DNA of 64,000 nt from Nostoc sp. NIES-4103 (GTDB taxonomy: Bacteria > Cyanobacteriota > Cyanobacteriia > Cyanobacteriales > Nostocaceae), in contig NZ_AP018288.1 in assembly GCF_002368335.1 (NCBI RefSeq), positions 6,265,014-6,329,013 of the forward strand, written 5' to 3'. The notes under the pieces were generated by a model. It was not told the DNA's origin. It made no database searches and saw only the letters and a list, made by a program, of their open reading frames with translations. Each line of letters begins with the position of its first letter. The first letter of the stretch is position 1. Below, one piece after another: positions 1 through 8,959 of the stretch. Position numbers and translations under genes: made by a program.

Positions 1-1140
1 TGCTCCTACAAAACCCAATGGGCCAAATCCCGCGTGATTCCATTCACCAAAGCGGGTGCCGCCAATGGTTAGAGAACCATAGGTTTGTAGTACTGTGCTG
101 GGAGAAAATTTACCCGATTCTAGTCCAGCGGTTGTAGTGACGATTTTAAAGGTACTGGCGGGTGGAAAAGCACTCAAGGCACGATTAACCAAAGGATGAT
201 CTGCACCTTGTACCATTTCCCAATCTTTTTGGGAGAGTTTTTGTTTGGAGAAAATATTGGGATCAAAGGTGGGGTGAGATACCATTGCTAAGACAGCACC
301 GTTTTTTGGGTCGATTGCAACGATCGCTCCATCGCGATCGCCTAAAGCCTTAGCTGCTGCTTTTTGCAAATCTAAATCTATAGTTAAGTGTAAATCTTTA
401 CCTGCTTTTGCCTGTTTTTCTCCTAAAACTCTCAGTGGTCGTCCAGCGCCATCTACTTCTACCTGCTGACCTCCCCATTCGCCCCTTAACATTTTTTCAT
501 AAGCTTTTTCAGCCCCCATTTGACCAATCACATCTCCCAGTTGGTAACCTTCTTCCTTCTTTTGCTTTAACTGCTCTGGGGTTAACTCTCGCGTATAACC
601 TAATACATGAGCCAATTCTTTACCATGGGGATAATAACGAACTGCATCAGTATGGATTTCTACATTTTGGAGTTCGTTTTCATACTCTTTTAAAGCTGTG
701 ATTTGCGCTTCATTAAGGTCACGAGCAATACGGATCAGTGAAGAAGAATTAGCACCAGCCTCTTCTAGTTTCTTTTCTATCTCTTCTTGGGGAATCCCCA
801 GAATTTTCTCTAGACGGGGAGCCACAATCGACCAAGATCGCTTGGTATGTGCCATCGGCCATAAATATACAGAACGAGAATAGCGTGTACTGGCTAAAAG
901 TTTGCCCTTGCGGTCAAAAATATTACCTCTCTCCGGTTGTTTAGGAATAATCCGAATTCGGTTCGCTTCTGCTCTCTGTCTGAGTTTCGGCCCTTCAACA
1001 ATTTGCAAGTATGCTAAACGAATAGCTATACCAGTAGTCATTGAAAGGGTAAATATAATTAAAAATAGAGATTGAAAACTCCGTCCTACTGTCCGAGTAT
1101 CTTTTTTGACGCTAATTGGAGTTGGTTGCAATAAAGCCAT
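1..1140 (-). CDS. mrdA: Penicillin-binding protein 2 (transpeptidase), 3' end outside window
   Basis: Class B penicillin-binding protein that cross-links peptidoglycan during elongation in the periplasm. Reading leftwards from the ATG at 1140, the protein has a short cytoplasmic tail, one N-terminal membrane segment (about residues 23-45), a PBP dimerisation domain (GNIFDRKGKLLA, about residue 72) and the start of the transpeptidase domain with the active-site SxxK box as ASTFK. About 380 codons are present; the SxN and KTG boxes would lie beyond position 1, so the gene is cut by the window edge, not truncated in nature. A diverged copy of the region around ASTFK lies upstream at 1343-1437. 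PBP2 is the best family match; a PBP3-like paralogue is less likely because no such features are visible. Confidence 0.93.
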   Translation of the reverse strand, partial: MALLQPTPISVKKDTRTVGRSFQSLFLIIFTLSMTTGIAIRLAYLQIVEGPKLRQRAEANRIRIIPKQPERGNIFDRKGKLLASTRYSRSVYLWPMAHTKRSWSIVAPRLEKILGIPQEEIEKKLEEAGANSSSLIRIARDLNEAQITALKEYENELQNVEIHTDAVRYYPHGKELAHVLGYTRELTPEQLKQKKEEGYQLGDVIGQMGAEKAYEKMLRGEWGGQQVEVDGAGRPLRVLGEKQAKAGKDLHLTIDLDLQKAAAKALGDRDGAIVAIDPKNGAVLAMVSHPTFDPNIFSKQKLSQKDWEMVQGADHPLVNRALSAFPPASTFKIVTTTAGLESGKFSPSTVLQTYGSLTIGGTRFGEWNHAGFGPLGFVGA

Positions 1141-1767
1141 AAGACAAAGAGACTTCTTAAATAAGTGTTATCTGTATACAATGCCGCTATACTTACTCCA
1201 GGTATTTAGCTAAAAAGCAATTGGGAGAAGTATCAATTATAAAGGATCAACTTTGAGCCTTTACACTTCTTATTTTATTGAGGAACGCCCCTCTGATATA
1301 CAGCAACTTTCACTTAGGGGAAGTAGGGGAAGCAGGGGAACTGTATCAGGAGAAAATCCACCTGATTCCAAGCCAGCGGTTGTAGTAATAATTTTGAAGG
1401 TGCTGGCGGGTGGAGAAGCACTCAAAGCACGATTAAAAATATTGGCTGGAAACCACGCCTGACTGTTCATATATCTTTTTTTGCTACTCGGTAGAGAGGA
1501 TGGAAATAAAGACATCAAAGAAATCTCAAAATTAGTATCACTTGTATATGTTTCCCCTAAACTTCCACTTGTTATTCATCGTGTAACAATCCAGAATGTA
1601 TATTCCCAATCCAGAGTTTTTGGTGGATACAATAAATCAGGGTGTTTACTTAAGGATGAAAAGTGAAAGGGTGTAAGGTCTTGCACCCATACTGTAAAGT
1701 TAAGATGCCACGGATAAAGCTGTGCCCCTTAACTTACACCGAAGGATAGGCATTTCATCTTTCATCC
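1141..1767. other. Intergenic region between divergent mrdA and potA
   Basis: Apart from the PBP2 fragment I see no gene here. A GGGTGTAAGG...CTTGCACCC hairpin lies near 1669-1690, followed by short CTTCATACTTCA-like repeats just before potA. Promoters for both divergent genes should lie here but none is clear enough to place. Confidence 0.5.
1343..1437 (-). pseudogene. Fragment of a second PBP2 gene (active-site region)
   Basis: On the minus strand this stretch encodes NRALSASPPASTFKI followed by TTTAGLESGGFSPDTV, almost the same as the SxxK region of the PBP2 gene ending at the left edge (about 28 of 32 residues identical; the DNA differs at more positions). It lies in the upstream region of that gene, in the same orientation, with no start, no transpeptidase remainder and low-complexity flanks. 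The mostly conservative differences suggest a remnant of a once functional paralogue or an old tandem duplication. Confidence 0.75.
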
Positions 1768-1809
1768 TTGATACTTCATACTTCAATTTACGGCATTCTA
1801 CTGAGGATT

Positions 1810-2937
1810 ATGGCTCAAACTGTCATGCAGAATCAGAGGGGGATAACAGCTTTTCAAGCACTTGATGTTGAACTGCGTAACGTGTTCAAGTTTTTTAACG
1901 ATGAACCAGCTATACACGGAATAGACTTGGATGTTAGGCAGGGGGAATTCTTTAGTATTCTTGGCCCCTCTGGTTGCGGCAAGACAACAACACTACGCTT
2001 AATCGCTGGATTTGAAACAGCTGATGCCGGCAAATTATTAATTCAGGGTCAGCCAATGAACAATGTGCCCCCTTACCGTCGGCCCGTCAATACCGTATTT
2101 CAGAGCTATGCTTTGTTTAACCATTTGAATGTGTGGGATAACATTGCTTTCGGGTTGCGTCTGCAAAAAATACACAAATCAGCAATTGAGGACAGAGTTA
2201 AAGATGCTCTCAAGCTGGTAAAAATGGAAAGTTTGCGATCGCGTTTTCCCCATCAATTATCTGGTGGACAACAGCAGCGAGTCGCCTTAGCTAGGGCCTT
2301 AGTTAACCGTCCTGCTGTTCTATTACTAGATGAACCGTTGGGGGCCTTAGATTTAAAGCTGCGTAAGGAAATGCAGGTCGAGTTATCAAATTTACATAGA
2401 GAGTTAGGATTGACCTTTGTCATGGTGACACATGACCAAGAAGAAGCGTTATCCTTGAGCGATCGTATTGCCGTAATGAATCAAGGCAAAATTGAGCAAA
2501 TCGGCACTCCCAGCGAAATTTACGAACGTCCCCTAACATCTTTTGTCGCTGATTTTATTGGTGATACTAATTTATTCAGTGGTGAAATCGCTGTGGTTGA
2601 ATCTTCTTGTGTGCAAATTGTCACAAAAACAGGACTAAAAATTGTTGTGACTCGCACTGAAGATACACCAACTGAGTTAGCACAAACAGTAGTAGTTAGT
2701 GTGCGCCCAGAAAAAATTCAACTTTCACTTTATCAGCCGACTGTGTTGAATAACTGCTTTGAGGGACGGCTAGTTAATGTTATGTATTTGGGAACTCATG
2801 TTAATTATGTTGTGGAATTAAAAAACGGTATTAACATAAGTGTTTTACAGCCCAATACTTTTGGGAATTTGCCAGACCGGGACACACCTATTTATGCTTC
2901 TTGGGCAGAAAGTGATTGTTTAGCTATTGACCAATGA
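1810..2937 (+). CDS. potA: Polyamine ABC transporter ATP-binding protein
   Basis: ATPase subunit of a spermidine/putrescine-type importer; it energises uptake at the inner face of the plasma membrane. It has Walker A GPSGCGKT (about residues 52-59), the Q-loop TVFQSYALF, the ABC signature LSGGQQQR, Walker B VLLLDEP and the switch histidine in VTHDQEEAL, then a C-terminal TOBE domain. Length (375 aa) is usual for PotA. I chose the ATG at 1810 because GAGG precedes it by a few bases and upstream residues do not fit the family; an in-frame ATG at 1768 is the alternative. It overlaps potD by four bases (ATGA), so the two are translationally coupled. Confidence 0.92.
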   Translation: MAQTVMQNQRGITAFQALDVELRNVFKFFNDEPAIHGIDLDVRQGEFFSILGPSGCGKTTTLRLIAGFETADAGKLLIQGQPMNNVPPYRRPVNTVFQSYALFNHLNVWDNIAFGLRLQKIHKSAIEDRVKDALKLVKMESLRSRFPHQLSGGQQQRVALARALVNRPAVLLLDEPLGALDLKLRKEMQVELSNLHRELGLTFVMVTHDQEEALSLSDRIAVMNQGKIEQIGTPSEIYERPLTSFVADFIGDTNLFSGEIAVVESSCVQIVTKTGLKIVVTRTEDTPTELAQTVVVSVRPEKIQLSLYQPTVLNNCFEGRLVNVMYLGTHVNYVVELKNGINISVLQPNTFGNLPDRDTPIYASWAESDCLAIDQ

Positions 2938-4019
2938 CTAACAGACGAAAATTTTTACAAGCAATGACTACAATTTCTAGTTTGTCTTTAGCGGGTTGCG
3001 GCTGGAGACTGGCTGAAGTGCGCGCGAATGCTACTAACTCTGGTCAAAGTGACCAACTCTATATTTATACTTGGACGCAATATTCAGACCAAAAATTGTT
3101 GCAAACCTTTAGTACTCAAACCGGCATAAAAGTACTTATAGATGCCTACGATTCTAATGAAGTGATGCTAGCTAAACTATTAGCTGGAGGCGGTGGAAGT
3201 TATAGCCTTGTCTATCCTTCTGACTATATGGTGCAAAAGATGGTAGACAAAGGTTTGCTCAAAGAAATAAATCACAATCGCTTAATTGGTTTAAATAATT
3301 TATTTCCTCAGTTCCAAAATCCTAGTTATGACCCCAATAACCGTTACAGTATCCCCTTCAATTGGGGAACGACAGGTTTAATTTACAATTCCGAAATCCT
3401 TAAAGATGCACCAAGAGATTGGGATTATCTTTGGCAAAATCAAAAACGACTTCATAAGCGAATCACATTGCTGAATGATGTCCGCGAGGTGATGGGTGCT
3501 GTGTTAAGAATGCTAGGTCACTCCTATAACTCAAAAGATGAAAATCAAGTCAAGCAAGCTTATGAAAAATTAACAGAACTGAAGCCAGCGATCGCAGCCT
3601 TTGACACTGACGCTTGGCAAAACCAAATTTTGGCAGGAGACTTACTCATAGCAATGTGCTACTCGGCTGATGCTATCCGAATTATTAAGGAAAATCCCAA
3701 ACTCAAGTATATAATTCCTCGTAGTGGTTCTTCGTTATGGACAGACACCATTGTAATTCCTAAAACAGCCCCTAATTTGGATGCAGCTTATGCTTGGCTC
3801 AATTTTATTTTACAACCAAATATCGCAAGTATAATTAGCCAAAGTATCAGCGTTTCTACACCCAATAGTGCAGGCTTTGAACAATTACCAAATAAAATTC
3901 AAAATAATGTCAATTTGTTTCCCCCAAATCTCCTATTAGAAAAATGTGAACGCATTACTCCTTTAGGAAAATTTGAAGAGGTTTATGATCGTTATTGGAC
4001 TAAATTAACCAGTAGCTAA
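2934..4019 (+). CDS. potD: Polyamine ABC transporter substrate-binding protein
   Basis: Extracytoplasmic solute-binding protein (family 1, PotD/PotF type) that delivers polyamine to the permease. The N-terminus has both a twin-arginine-like NRRKFLQ and a lipobox LAGC with the acceptor cysteine at residue 22, so it is likely a membrane-anchored lipoprotein, possibly Tat-exported. The body keeps the PotD pattern (IYTWTQYSDQKLL, YPSDYMVQKM, PFNWGTTGLIYN). It starts inside the potA stop codon. Ligand specificity cannot be read from sequence: spermidine, putrescine and related cations all fit. Confidence 0.9.
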   Translation: MTNRRKFLQAMTTISSLSLAGCGWRLAEVRANATNSGQSDQLYIYTWTQYSDQKLLQTFSTQTGIKVLIDAYDSNEVMLAKLLAGGGGSYSLVYPSDYMVQKMVDKGLLKEINHNRLIGLNNLFPQFQNPSYDPNNRYSIPFNWGTTGLIYNSEILKDAPRDWDYLWQNQKRLHKRITLLNDVREVMGAVLRMLGHSYNSKDENQVKQAYEKLTELKPAIAAFDTDAWQNQILAGDLLIAMCYSADAIRIIKENPKLKYIIPRSGSSLWTDTIVIPKTAPNLDAAYAWLNFILQPNIASIISQSISVSTPNSAGFEQLPNKIQNNVNLFPPNLLLEKCERITPLGKFEEVYDRYWTKLTSS

Positions 4020-4268
4020 AATAGTTAGGAGTTAGGAGTTAGAAGTTATAAATTAAATTAGTAAGTATTATAGCTGCATACAAATATGGATGAAATAGTT
4101 ACTAAAAATAATATTTATTTTAAATGGTAATCATCATAATCTCAATGAACAGAAAGAAAATTTCATGTTTTAATCAATTCTAACTCCTAACTTTTAACTT
4201 TTAACTCCTAACTTTTAACCCCTAACTTTTAACTCCTAACTTTTAACTACCACATTTTATTTACCATT
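4020..4268. repeat. GTTAGGA / TAACTCCTAACTTT short tandem repeats between potD and potB
   Basis: About 250 bp separate potD from potB. The left end has GTTAGGAGTTAGGAGTTAG and the right end (about 4177-4247) a run of AACTCCTAACTTTTAACT units, so the two arms can pair as a long imperfect hairpin. This is the cyanobacterial short-tandem-repeat type seen elsewhere in the window. It splits what is otherwise an operon. Confidence 0.75.
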
Positions 4269-5189
4269 GTGTCAACAATAAATCGTTCTTCTCAACTGAA
4301 ATTAACAAGCGATGCCCCCAAAATGCAAAAATTGCATCGTCCACCGTTAAATTGGCTTCAACCTTTGGTATTACTTGCACCAGCTGGTATTTGGTTATTG
4401 CTTTTACTAGTATTGCCAACTCTGATAATTTTTGAGTTGAGTTTAGTACCAGACATTAGACCAGGAGATTTAGTTAATCCTAGTGGATTTAGTAATTATC
4501 AACGAATATTTGATCCACTTTATTTATATGTAATTATGCAATCGCTATGGTTAGCGATTGGTACAACTATAATTTGCTTAATTTTAGGTTTTCCTGTTGC
4601 TTATTGGATTGCTCAAAAAGCACCAAAACGTTGGCAAAATTTACTGCTACTAGGTTTTGTATTACCTCTGTGGACTTCTTCTTTACTCCGGTCTTACGCT
4701 TGGATTACAATTCTTCGTCCTACTGGTTTATTGAATACTTTCTTAACTAGTTTAGGTTTGCCTGCTTTAGAATTACTTAACCGGACTCCAGCCGTATTAA
4801 TTGGTATGAGCTATAGCTTACTACCTTATATGATTGTAATTTTATATGCGTCTTTGGAAAAGTTAGACAAACGTTTGCTAGAAGCAGCAGCCGATTTAGG
4901 TGCAAATCCCATACAAACTTTTTGGAAAGTTACAGTACCCCAAGTTATGCCAGGAATTGCTGCCGGTTCAATGCTAGTTCTAATCACAGGATTAGGAGAT
5001 TTTATTGACCCAGAATTACTTGGTGGTGCTTCTAGTATGACAGCAGCGCGTTTAATTTATAACCAGTTTTTGGGAGGGACTCAAAATTGGGGATTTGGTT
5101 CCGCTTTGAGTATGACCTTAATTTTAGCTGTAAGTATTGCGATCGCTCTTTTAATTAAGTACGGTGAAGCTATACCTAAGCGATACTGA
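4269..5189 (+). CDS. potB: Polyamine ABC transporter permease, PotB type
   Basis: Integral membrane permease of the pot system (306 aa, about six transmembrane helices). The binding-protein-dependent transport EAA loop reads EAAADLGANPIQTFWKVTVPQ (about residues 204-224), which docks the ATPase. It opens with GTG preceded by no strong ribosome site. A second permease (PotC) normally follows directly; here about 380 bp of non-coding DNA and an unrelated gene follow. PotC may be encoded elsewhere or PotB may homodimerise; the window cannot tell. Confidence 0.9.
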   Translation: MSTINRSSQLKLTSDAPKMQKLHRPPLNWLQPLVLLAPAGIWLLLLLVLPTLIIFELSLVPDIRPGDLVNPSGFSNYQRIFDPLYLYVIMQSLWLAIGTTIICLILGFPVAYWIAQKAPKRWQNLLLLGFVLPLWTSSLLRSYAWITILRPTGLLNTFLTSLGLPALELLNRTPAVLIGMSYSLLPYMIVILYASLEKLDKRLLEAAADLGANPIQTFWKVTVPQVMPGIAAGSMLVLITGLGDFIDPELLGGASSMTAARLIYNQFLGGTQNWGFGSALSMTLILAVSIAIALLIKYGEAIPKRY

Positions 5190-5570
5190 ATTTTCACGGG
5201 ATGTAGAAAACAAAAAGCGGTTCGCTGGCTTCCTACGCCCTATTTTTAATGGGTCAGTAAAAACTGAAATCCTTATGCCAAGATGCTTTTGGGAAAATTA
5301 TATTTCTCTCTTCATCAGTGTTTCAACACTACCGTGTATTTGAAGTTCTATTCTATATTGATATCACGGGAACTTGTTTGTATTAAAAACATCAGTAATA
5401 ATGTAGTTACATAGCTCTGAGAGTCAGCTTTTTTTACGCAATTAATCTAGGCTTATTTGAAGATATGTACATCTATTTTGCTGAGATGTTCATTGGTTCC
5501 TTAATTCATGGAATCTAAAGTAATTTCAGCCTACTAACACTACAATCATTAAAAAAAAAGAAGAAAATTC
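5190..5570. other. Intergenic region after potB, no potC
   Basis: No ORF with permease character is seen in any frame, and I recognise no decayed permease fragment. The right end, AT-rich with an A-run and AGAAG before the ATG at 5571, probably holds the promoter and ribosome site of the next gene. Confidence 0.5.
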
Positions 5571-6128
5571 ATGATCATCGCATTTCTTAGAAATACGGCA
5601 ACTATTGTTGCAACTTGTTCTTTTGCATTAGTTTCAATGCAACCAACAATTGCTCAAACAGCTACCTTCACTATTGATGCAAGCAAACCACAATATAGTG
5701 GTGTCCCAGCAGCACAAGGAATTGGTGTAACTGACATAGTTGAAGTGCGAATCGCTGGAATGACTAGTTTGGTTGGAAGAGAAAATTCAATCCGCCTCGC
5801 CAACGGACAAACGCTTATACAAAGGGATGATGTTGTCTCTTTTAAGTGGCAAGATGGCAGTAGTGAGAAAGGGAAAATCGTTTCATTATTTTCGACAGTG
5901 GGAACCACTCCAATTCCTGGTACTCAACAACCAGCCCTCAATAGCGGTGGCTCAGGAGGAGGTGGGGGGTATTTTGAGTCAGATGGCGGGGAGTACGGGA
6001 GCAACAATCCCTATGAAAACTGCCATAGCATAGCCAGAACAGTTACCATCACGGTTGGGGAAGGAGAAAATAGCTATTCAGAAACTTACACCGCAGGGAC
6101 AAACTTGGAATGTCCTGGTGGTTTTTAA
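5571..6128 (+). CDS. Secreted hypothetical protein
   Basis: A 185-aa protein with a clear signal peptide (residues 1-28, ending PTIAQ|TA). The mature part has a region like SLVGRENSIRLANGQTLIQ and VVSFKWQDGSSEKGKIVSL, then a glycine-rich linker (SGGSGGGGGYF) and a short C-terminal part with two cysteines (ENCHS and LECPGG) that could form a disulphide. I do not recognise a family. Its TAA stop is part of the target duplication of the miniature element that follows at once, so the element inserted exactly at the gene end. Confidence 0.7.
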   Translation: MIIAFLRNTATIVATCSFALVSMQPTIAQTATFTIDASKPQYSGVPAAQGIGVTDIVEVRIAGMTSLVGRENSIRLANGQTLIQRDDVVSFKWQDGSSEKGKIVSLFSTVGTTPIPGTQQPALNSGGSGGGGGYFESDGGEYGSNNPYENCHSIARTVTITVGEGENSYSETYTAGTNLECPGGF

Positions 6129-6133
6129 AATAG

Positions 6134-6276
6134 CGTAAGTTCGATGACCTCTCCCTCCCGGCCTCCCTCGCCTTTTAGGAGAGGGAGGAGAAACGAAAAA
6201 ATAAGGGTTTTACTCCCCTCTCCTACAAGGAGAGGGGCCGGGGGAGAGGTTAAAACAGCACTTGTCGAACTCGCGT
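6134..6276 (+). mobile_element. 143-bp miniature inverted-repeat element (copy 1)
   Basis: Bounded by CGTAAGTTCGA at left and TCGAACTCGCGT at right, flanked by a perfect 8-bp direct repeat TAAAATAG (6126-6133 and 6277-6284). Inside are GC-rich hairpins (GGAGAGGGAGG-type and CCCCTCTCC...GGAGAGGGG). Two further copies of 143-144 bp lie at 30850 and 52517. It carries no ORF, so it must have been moved by a transposase encoded elsewhere. Confidence 0.85.
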
Positions 6277-6363
6277 TAAAATAGCGTGAAAATACAGGAA
6301 ATGGGAGCAACTCGCTTCAGGGAAAGTTGCTCCCATTTCCTGTTGGATTGCTCGCTATCAAGC

Positions 6364-6750
6364 TTAACGCTCATAAATCTCCAATGGTAAATTATCAGGA
6401 TCTTTAAAAAAAGTAAATTTCTTACCTGTAATCTCGTCAAATCTAATATTTTCTACCTCAACATTATGGGAGGTTAAATAAACAACAGTTTGCTCAATAT
6501 CCTCAACCTCAAAAGCCAAATGTCTTAAACCACAAGCCTCTGGATTGCCAACTCTTTGGGGAGGACTTGGAAACGAAAATAACTCTATTTTGCTATTTTC
6601 TCCTACACGTAAATCTAATTTATAAGATTTTCTTTCAGCGCGAAAAGTCTCGTGAATAATAGGAAAACCTAAAGTTTCTACATAAAACTTTTTTGAACGT
6701 TCGTAATCAGAACAAATAATAGCTATGTGATGAATGCCAGTGGTTTTCAT
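6364..6750 (-). CDS. VOC family (glyoxalase-like) protein
   Basis: A 128-aa single-domain vicinal-oxygen-chelate protein of the YaeR/SMU1112c-like group. It begins TTGIHHIAIICSDYERSK, with the metal-ligand histidine (H7), continues with GLRHLAFEVEDIE (second ligand H) and ends FFKDPDNLPLEIYE with the C-terminal glutamate ligand. These betaalphabetabetabeta repeats form a divalent-metal site. The substrate is unknown: family members include lactoylglutathione lyases and antibiotic-resistance proteins. It stands alone on the minus strand, about 30 bp upstream of the next minus-strand gene. Confidence 0.85.
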   Translation of the reverse strand: MKTTGIHHIAIICSDYERSKKFYVETLGFPIIHETFRAERKSYKLDLRVGENSKIELFSFPSPPQRVGNPEACGLRHLAFEVEDIEQTVVYLTSHNVEVENIRFDEITGKKFTFFKDPDNLPLEIYER

Positions 6751-6776
6751 TTAAAATAAAGGGAAAAATCAAAATG

Positions 6777-7490
6777 TTATACTTTTGCGAGTTTTTGTTT
6801 AGAGAAACTTTTGAAAATATTAAAAATGCTTTTCCAGGCTGAGGCTACCTGTTGAGAAGCTAAGTTAGATTTTACATCTGTTGGAGGGGCTAGAGGATCT
6901 GCTGGAGTTACACTCGGATCAACTGGTACTGATTTTTCATCAGGTTTGGTAGGCGGACTAGGTACATTCAGTAATTGATTTGAAGACAAATCCCACTGAC
7001 CATTGCGTAAAACAAAAGTAAACAGATGGTCTGTGTATGATGCAGTTGTGTTAGGAGTATCAGGAGGCATAATAGACAAGTCATAATTGCGAACAGTTTT
7101 TTCTGTTGCCTCTAAAGTTGCCATATCTCCATCAATTTGAATTTTTTTCACCTCTAGTTGAGTTTGAAAGCCTCTAAAACCGATTTTGCGGGCAGTTAAA
7201 AATTTTCGTCGCTCCAATATTGTTTCAAAACGCTTTTTGAATGCTTCTCTGGCTCTTAATGCTAGGGGATTGCGACTTAAAGCATTTTCAATATTACCAT
7301 TAACTAAAATATCATTCTCTGTTTTTAAAGCAGTTTCGGCAATACTTATCAGTTCAGTTTCTGTCTTTTTGCGTGATGTCGATGTCTGTAAATTATTTTG
7401 ATTATTTTGAGCTTGTACTACCTTCGTTACTGTAATTCCGCTGATTAAAAATAGACTCGCTGTCAGGAGAACAACTTTAGGCTTGAACAT
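6777..7490 (-). CDS. Secreted hypothetical protein with ARC6/IMS-like C-terminal region
   Basis: A 237-aa protein with a signal peptide or N-terminal anchor (residues 1-27, ending KVVQAQ). The middle (about 80-170) has alternating strands such as VKKIQIDGDMATLEATEKT and LFTFVLRNGQWDLSSNQLL, resembling an NTF2-like/IMS fold that ends in a tryptophan-containing strand. A proline-rich stretch (PSPPTKPDEKSVPVDP) links to a short basic tail. I do not recognise a named family; the fold comparison is inference only. Confidence 0.65.
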   Translation of the reverse strand: MFKPKVVLLTASLFLISGITVTKVVQAQNNQNNLQTSTSRKKTETELISIAETALKTENDILVNGNIENALSRNPLALRAREAFKKRFETILERRKFLTARKIGFRGFQTQLEVKKIQIDGDMATLEATEKTVRNYDLSIMPPDTPNTTASYTDHLFTFVLRNGQWDLSSNQLLNVPSPPTKPDEKSVPVDPSVTPADPLAPPTDVKSNLASQQVASAWKSIFNIFKSFSKQKLAKV

Positions 7491-7678
7491 CTTTCCTCTT
7501 TCTCAAAAGAGATATATCTTGTTTCATATTATGTGAATAAATATTTGGACTGTGTAAAAATCAATATAATTATTGAAAAATGATGATACTTTCTAAGCCT
7601 TTTGTATTTCTCCAAAAAACGATCGCTTCTGCCAGAAAGCAGATATTTTAATGACAGGCAATACACCGATGCGACAAA

Positions 7679-8959
7679 CTATTCCTGTAAAACTGTCTTG
7701 GAGACAATTCTAGTTTTCTTCAGTTCAGCTTCGGAAAGTTGTTCTCCAGCTTGCAGGCGGGTGGCGGAAGTTTGCAAAACTGTGGCTGCACCAGTATCAC
7801 CAATTTGTAAGGCGGTTTTAGCTGCTGTTTGTAGCATTGTAGCTGCACCAGTGCGATCGCCTTGTTGCAATTTCACTTCTGCTAACTGTGTTTGTCGATA
7901 CTTGGCTAATGTCAAAATAGATTGCTGCACTTGGGGATTAATCGCAGGCTGATAAGCCTTAACCACATTTGCATACATCGGTATCATCGGCGACAGTAAA
8001 CCCTGTTTATCTACCGCTGGGTCATCATAACGAATTTGCAGATGCCCAATTATCTGTTTGCCTTCTGGCAATTGTCCCAGATAAATATTCGCTAAAATTA
8101 CCCGTTCCACATCCTGCATTAAATCTCCCAAGCGTACAGCAAAGCCTCCATGGGCTTCTGTTTCTACTGGTAACTCTATTGTATCTGGGGCAACTTGGGC
8201 AATGGGTTTGAGTTCTGCGAGTCGCACATTGGGTACAAAAGAAAATAGCAGGTAGGCATTAGTTAGCCCCACAGACTGAATCCGCCTAAATATGCGGCTA
8301 AACTGCTCTAGTGCTTGTTCTGGGCGTTCAATATGAGCTAAAGTACCACCACCAGCATCGGCAATTTTTTCTAAAAGATCCTGGTTCCAGCGATCGCCAA
8401 ATCCGAGAGTATTGATAGTCAGATTGATTTTAGCTGCCTTTTGGGCAAGTTGCAGACAGCGCTTATTGTCATCTGCGCCGAACTCAAACTTCCAAATTCG
8501 CAAGCTGCTTTCACCATGACCATCTGTCAGTAGAAAAGCTTGGGAAACAGTTCCTTTTGTTCCCTTCATCAATTCTGTAATTCCCTGTTCTAAACCCTCA
8601 GCAATTACCGTACCACCGCTAGCTTTGAGTTTCTTTTGAATCTGGGATTTAATACTATCAATGTTGTCAATTACTTGGTTAGGAATAATTACTTCAGCAT
8701 GACCAGCAAAAGCCACAACCGAGATGCGATCGCCTGGCTTTAACCTATCCAATAATTGTTCTGTTGCTTGAATCACAGTTGATATTGGTTCCCCATGCAT
8801 CGAACCACTTTTATCCAGAATCAAGCATAAATTGAGTGGCAAAGCCAGAGGCAACTCACCAGCGACCGCCGAAATTGAAATCGCTAATTGACGTTGATTA
8901 CTTAATTGAGCAACATCAACATTAGTATCATTTAATGCCCAGAGCAATTGAACTTTCAT
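7679..8959 (-). CDS. VWA domain-containing protein (second of tandem pair)
   Basis: A 426-aa protein, no signal peptide. The von Willebrand A domain (about residues 40-230) has a complete MIDAS metal site: DKSGSM, then GGTV (conserved Thr) and LLTDG. It is followed by a beta-rich domain and a helical C-terminus (QTQLAEVKLQQGDRTGAATML) resembling TPR-like helices. The start codon overlaps the stop of the upstream paralogue by ATGA, so the two are one translational unit. Compared with its partner it carries about eight extra residues (SSLRIWKFEFGAD) near position 150. VWA domains bind partner proteins; no partner is adjacent. Confidence 0.88.
   Translation of the reverse strand: MKVQLLWALNDTNVDVAQLSNQRQLAISISAVAGELPLALPLNLCLILDKSGSMHGEPISTVIQATEQLLDRLKPGDRISVVAFAGHAEVIIPNQVIDNIDSIKSQIQKKLKASGGTVIAEGLEQGITELMKGTKGTVSQAFLLTDGHGESSLRIWKFEFGADDNKRCLQLAQKAAKINLTINTLGFGDRWNQDLLEKIADAGGGTLAHIERPEQALEQFSRIFRRIQSVGLTNAYLLFSFVPNVRLAELKPIAQVAPDTIELPVETEAHGGFAVRLGDLMQDVERVILANIYLGQLPEGKQIIGHLQIRYDDPAVDKQGLLSPMIPMYANVVKAYQPAINPQVQQSILTLAKYRQTQLAEVKLQQGDRTGAATMLQTAAKTALQIGDTGAATVLQTSATRLQAGEQLSEAELKKTRIVSKTVLQE

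Noticed and set aside
1253..1666. Short ORFs on both strands upstream of potA
   Set aside because: They result from the PBP2 fragment and low-complexity DNA; no start signals or family resemblance.
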